From: Clostridia bacterium
GTDB lineage: Bacteria > Bacillota > Clostridia > Oscillospirales > CAG-272
DNA length: 39,028 nucleotides
Assembly (NCBI GenBank): GCA_017504785.1
Contig: JAFVQL010000034.1
Coordinates: 1 to 39,028, forward strand
Direction of reading: 5' to 3'
Shown here: piece after piece, positions 37,045-39,028 of the stretch
How positions within the stretch are numbered: the first letter of the stretch is position 1
Layout: each line of letters opens with the position of its first letter
Notes under the pieces: generated by a model
Seen by the model: only the letters and a program-made list of their open reading frames with translations
The model's database searches: none
Told to the model about the DNA's origin: nothing
Position numbers and translations under genes: made by a program

Positions 37045-37728
37045 TTAATGCAGAAGCATATAGAACAAAATGACCGAGAGCGCGATCATGAAAATAGCGC
37101 ACACCAAGATCACGCCCGTGGATCTTGTGAAGCGGAATTCCTCAGCAAGCGTCTTGCCGGTCGCCTTTTCCTTGGAGAGCAGACCTGCACGTTTCATGGC
37201 GATCTTGATCGGCTTATAGATCAAAAGCGTGATCGCGGCGTTGAGAAGCCCCTTGGCAAGATTAAAGGGCAGAAGCACCGAGGGGATCAGCTTCGCAACC
37301 GCTGCCACCGAGCCGCCCGTCATATAATACGGCGTGATCAAAAGGTTGGCACCCATCATCACCGCCACCATGGCAATGACAGCCGCCAGCATGCTGACGA
37401 TCGCGCCGTTCAGGGTGCGCCACTTGCGGTACACGAGCGAAGCGACGGTGGAAAGCGCGGCAGAGGAAAGAAAGTTCATCAAAAATCCGTACAGGCCCGT
37501 ACCGCTGATATTGGTGATCAGCTCAAGAAGCGCGGTGAGCAAAGCGACGATCGGCGCGGCGATCGGCCCGTAAATAAATGCAGAGGTACAGATGATCGCA
37601 TCCTTCACGTCAAAGGTGAGGAACATCACGGGAAAACGAATAACCAAGGAAAGCACGAAGGCAAGCGCGGAAAAGACGGCCACGCCAACCACGGTGCGCG
37701 TATCGATCTTGATATTTTTCTTATGCAT
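37045..37728 (-). CDS. ribU: Riboflavin ECF transporter S component (RibU-like)
   Basis: A 227-residue membrane protein with about six helices. The RibU-type signatures VMFLTFDVKDAIICTSAFIYGPIAAP (split over residues 34-59), SGTGLYGFLMNFLSSAA and LLPFNLAKGLLNAAITLLIYKP are visible. The S component binds riboflavin and works with a shared EcfAAT module encoded elsewhere. The assignment is strongly supported by the FMN riboswitch in its leader. GAGG about 8 nt before ATG 37728. Confidence 0.93.
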   Translation of the reverse strand: MHKKNIKIDTRTVVGVAVFSALAFVLSLVIRFPVMFLTFDVKDAIICTSAFIYGPIAAPIVALLTALLELITNISGTGLYGFLMNFLSSAALSTVASLVYRKWRTLNGAIVSMLAAVIAMVAVMMGANLLITPYYMTGGSVAAVAKLIPSVLLPFNLAKGLLNAAITLLIYKPIKIAMKRAGLLSKEKATGKTLAEEFRFTRSTGVILVCAIFMIALSVILFYMLLH

Positions 37729-37817
37729 AATAAAAACCTCTATATACTGAAGTTATATGTAAATTTCACGGAAAATGACACGGAATTTCATGAAAACAGA
37801 TTTCAAAATCAAAAAAC

Positions 37818-37850
37818 AAAAAAAGCCGAGGACGGACCTCGGGCAGCTTT
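37818..37850 (-). terminator. Riboswitch-controlled terminator ahead of ribU
   Basis: On the minus strand a stem AAGC-CCGAGG / CCTCGG-GCTT (3-nt bulge, 5-nt loop) is followed by seven T, between the FMN aptamer and the ribU start. This is the layout of a transcription-terminating riboswitch. Confidence 0.82.
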
Positions 37851-37870
37851 ACCAATTCACACGGAAAAAG

Positions 37871-38080
37871 GTATTTCTTTTCTCATCCGGACTTTCGCGC
37901 AATCGCAGCACCGTATCCAAAGCCAAAAAAGCGCTTCAAAATACGAAGCAAAATCAAATTGCACTTTACCGTCGGTGGAAGAATTGCACTTCCTCATGAG
38001 GGAAAGCTCCCTCTCGCAGACTTCAGCGCAGGCGCGCTTTCACTGCCGGTATGGAATTTCACCATGCCCCAAAGAAATCC
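37871..38080 (-). promoter_or_regulatory. FMN riboswitch (RFN element)
   Basis: Read on the minus strand the conserved RFN parts appear in order: GGGGCATGGTGAAATTCC, then ACCGGCAGTGAAAG, CTGCGAG, CCGACGGTAAAGT and AGTCCGGATGAGA. Closing stem P1 pairs TTTCTTT (38077-38071) with AAAGAAA (37880-37874). FMN binding should favour the terminator at 37818-37850 and switch off riboflavin uptake. The aptamer is somewhat longer than usual because of an extended internal hairpin (AGGGAGCTTTCCCT). Confidence 0.94.
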
Positions 38081-38261
38081 GATATATGAAATTCAAAGAA
38101 AAGGCGAGCGGTGCAAAGATTGCACGCGCACAAAGAGGGGCGGCACGCCATAGCGGAAAACGCAAAGATAGGAAAACGCAAGGAAAGCGAAAGCCCTTCT
38201 TCTGCGATCACGGCGGGCAACCCTTGGAAAAATCAAAAAGGTTAGATGGTATAAAGCTTTT
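38081..38261. other. Intergenic region upstream of the FMN riboswitch
   Basis: It should contain the ribU promoter, but I see no good -35/-10 pair. A small perfect inverted repeat GTGCAA-AGA-TTGCAC lies at 38111-38125. On the plus strand a TATAAA (38250-38255) stands just before the tuf-side hairpin. No gene is evident. Confidence 0.4.
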
Positions 38262-38298
38262 AAATGGCTGCCTCGAAAAATCGAGGCAGCCATTTTTT
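38262..38298 (-). terminator. Terminator hairpin behind tuf
   Basis: A perfect 15-bp stem AAATGGCTGCCTCGA / TCGAGGCAGCCATTT with an AAAA loop. It lies 34 nt after the tuf stop. The long T-run (TTTTTT) is on the plus-strand side; on the minus strand only the stem T residues and ATTTAAAA follow, so termination of tuf may be imperfect. Confidence 0.75.
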
Positions 38299-38331
38299 AT
38301 GGGTAGTTTAAACCGAAGAATCGGATTTAAA

Positions 38332-39028
38332 TTACTCGTTGATCTCAGCTACAACGCCCGAACCAACGGTACGGCCACCCTCACGGATAGCGAAGCGAAG
38401 ACCCTTCTCGCAAGCGATGGGGGAGATCAGCTCAACGTTCATGTTAACGTTGTCGCCGGGACGGCACATCTCAACGTCAGCAGGAAGGTTGATAACGCCG
38501 GTAACGTCGGTGGTTCTGAAGTAGAACTGAGGACGGTAGCCGGTGAAGAAGGGCTTGGAACGGCCGCCTTCCTTCTCGGTAAGAACGTAAACCTGGCCAA
38601 GGAACTTGGTGTGAGGCTGGATGGAACCGGGCTTTGCAAGAACCTGACCTCTTTCGATCTCGTTCTTCTGGATACCACGGAGCAGAAGACCTACGTTATC
38701 GCCGGCTTCAGCGGTGTCCATGAGCTTATGGAACATCTCGATACCGGTTACAACGGTCTGCTTCTTCTCTTCGGAGAGACCAACGATTTCAACAACGTCA
38801 GCCATCTTAATGGTACCTCTCTCTACACGACCGGTAGCAACGGTACCACGGCCGGAGATGGAGAATACGTCCTCGACGGGCATAAGGAAGGGCAGGTCAG
38901 CCTTTCTGTCGGGAGTAGGAATATAGGAGTCAACTGCATCCATAAGCTCCTTGATGCAAGCGAACTCGGGAGCATCAAGGCCGTTGGTGGAGTTAAGAGC
39001 CTCACGAGCGGAGCCGCGGATGATCGGA
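38332..39028 (-). CDS. tuf: Elongation factor Tu, C-terminal part (partial)
   Basis: The last 231 residues of EF-Tu; the gene continues past the right edge. The visible part starts at PIIRGSA in the end of the G domain, then domain 2 ([26 protein letters not shown]) and domain 3 ([40 protein letters not shown]). Codon use is strongly biased (GGT, GTT, AAC, TAC), as expected for a very highly expressed gene. The TAA stop is at 38334-38332. Confidence 0.97.
   Translation of the reverse strand, partial: PIIRGSAREALNSTNGLDAPEFACIKELMDAVDSYIPTPDRKADLPFLMPVEDVFSISGRGTVATGRVERGTIKMADVVEIVGLSEEKKQTVVTGIEMFHKLMDTAEAGDNVGLLLRGIQKNEIERGQVLAKPGSIQPHTKFLGQVYVLTEKEGGRSKPFFTGYRPQFYFRTTDVTGVINLPADVEMCRPGDNVNMNVELISPIACEKGLRFAIREGGRTVGSGVVAEINE

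Overview
This is a 39 kb piece of a Bacillota chromosome, most likely a spore-forming member of class Clostridia. The lineage is inferred from gene content and order: a forespore sigma factor (sigG), a type III glutamine synthetase, a SleB-type cell wall hydrolase, consensus sigma-A promoters with 16-17 bp spacers, strong AAGGAGG-type ribosome binding sites, and the rpmH-rnpA-yidD-yidC-jag-mnmE cluster. Base composition is moderately GC-rich, with AT-rich promoters. Almost everything is core metabolism or housekeeping. There is no phage, insertion sequence, CRISPR array or defence locus.

Layout. Positions 1-540 hold the start of a small gene on the minus strand, probably a four-helix-bundle protein, and a striking array of octamers (ATATCACG) alternating with short perfect hairpins. 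The array flips polarity at its centre and runs into the 3' end of rlmD. Next come rlmD and an AraC-type regulator (minus), tRNA-Glu(CTC), an APC amino-acid permease, a SleB-type hydrolase, a phosphoribosyltransferase and sigG (plus), then topB (minus). Positions 10046-14999 are a nucleoside salvage/catabolism operon, tdk-deoC-deoD-deoB-cdd-pdp. Positions 15144-22428 are a complete F1Fo ATP synthase operon (atpZ-like, atpI, B, E, F, H, A, G, D, C) with a strong promoter and terminator. Its c subunit carries the two-carboxylate ion-binding motif associated with Na+ coupling.

After that, a type III glutamine synthetase and a MATE transporter run on the minus strand. A DEDD-type exonuclease (plus) and a PHP-domain phosphoesterase (minus) follow. 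A minus-strand operon hpt-mtaB-glyS comes next. The glyS gene is full length in one frame except for a single in-frame TAG codon at codon 258. Divergent from hpt is the rpmH-rnpA-yidD-yidC-jag-mnmE-RNHCP series (plus). An FMN riboswitch with terminator then controls a RibU-type riboflavin transporter gene (minus). The window ends in the 3' part of tuf (minus).

The two observations most worth following are the octamer-hairpin array beside the four-helix-bundle gene and the amber codon inside glyS. The first looks like a structured-RNA or recombination element that I cannot assign to a described class. The second could be an assembly error, a fresh mutation, or read-through/recoding. Smaller oddities are a tetracysteine tail on Jag, a 29-nt direct repeat behind sigG, and a topB stop codon buried in a 20-bp palindrome.
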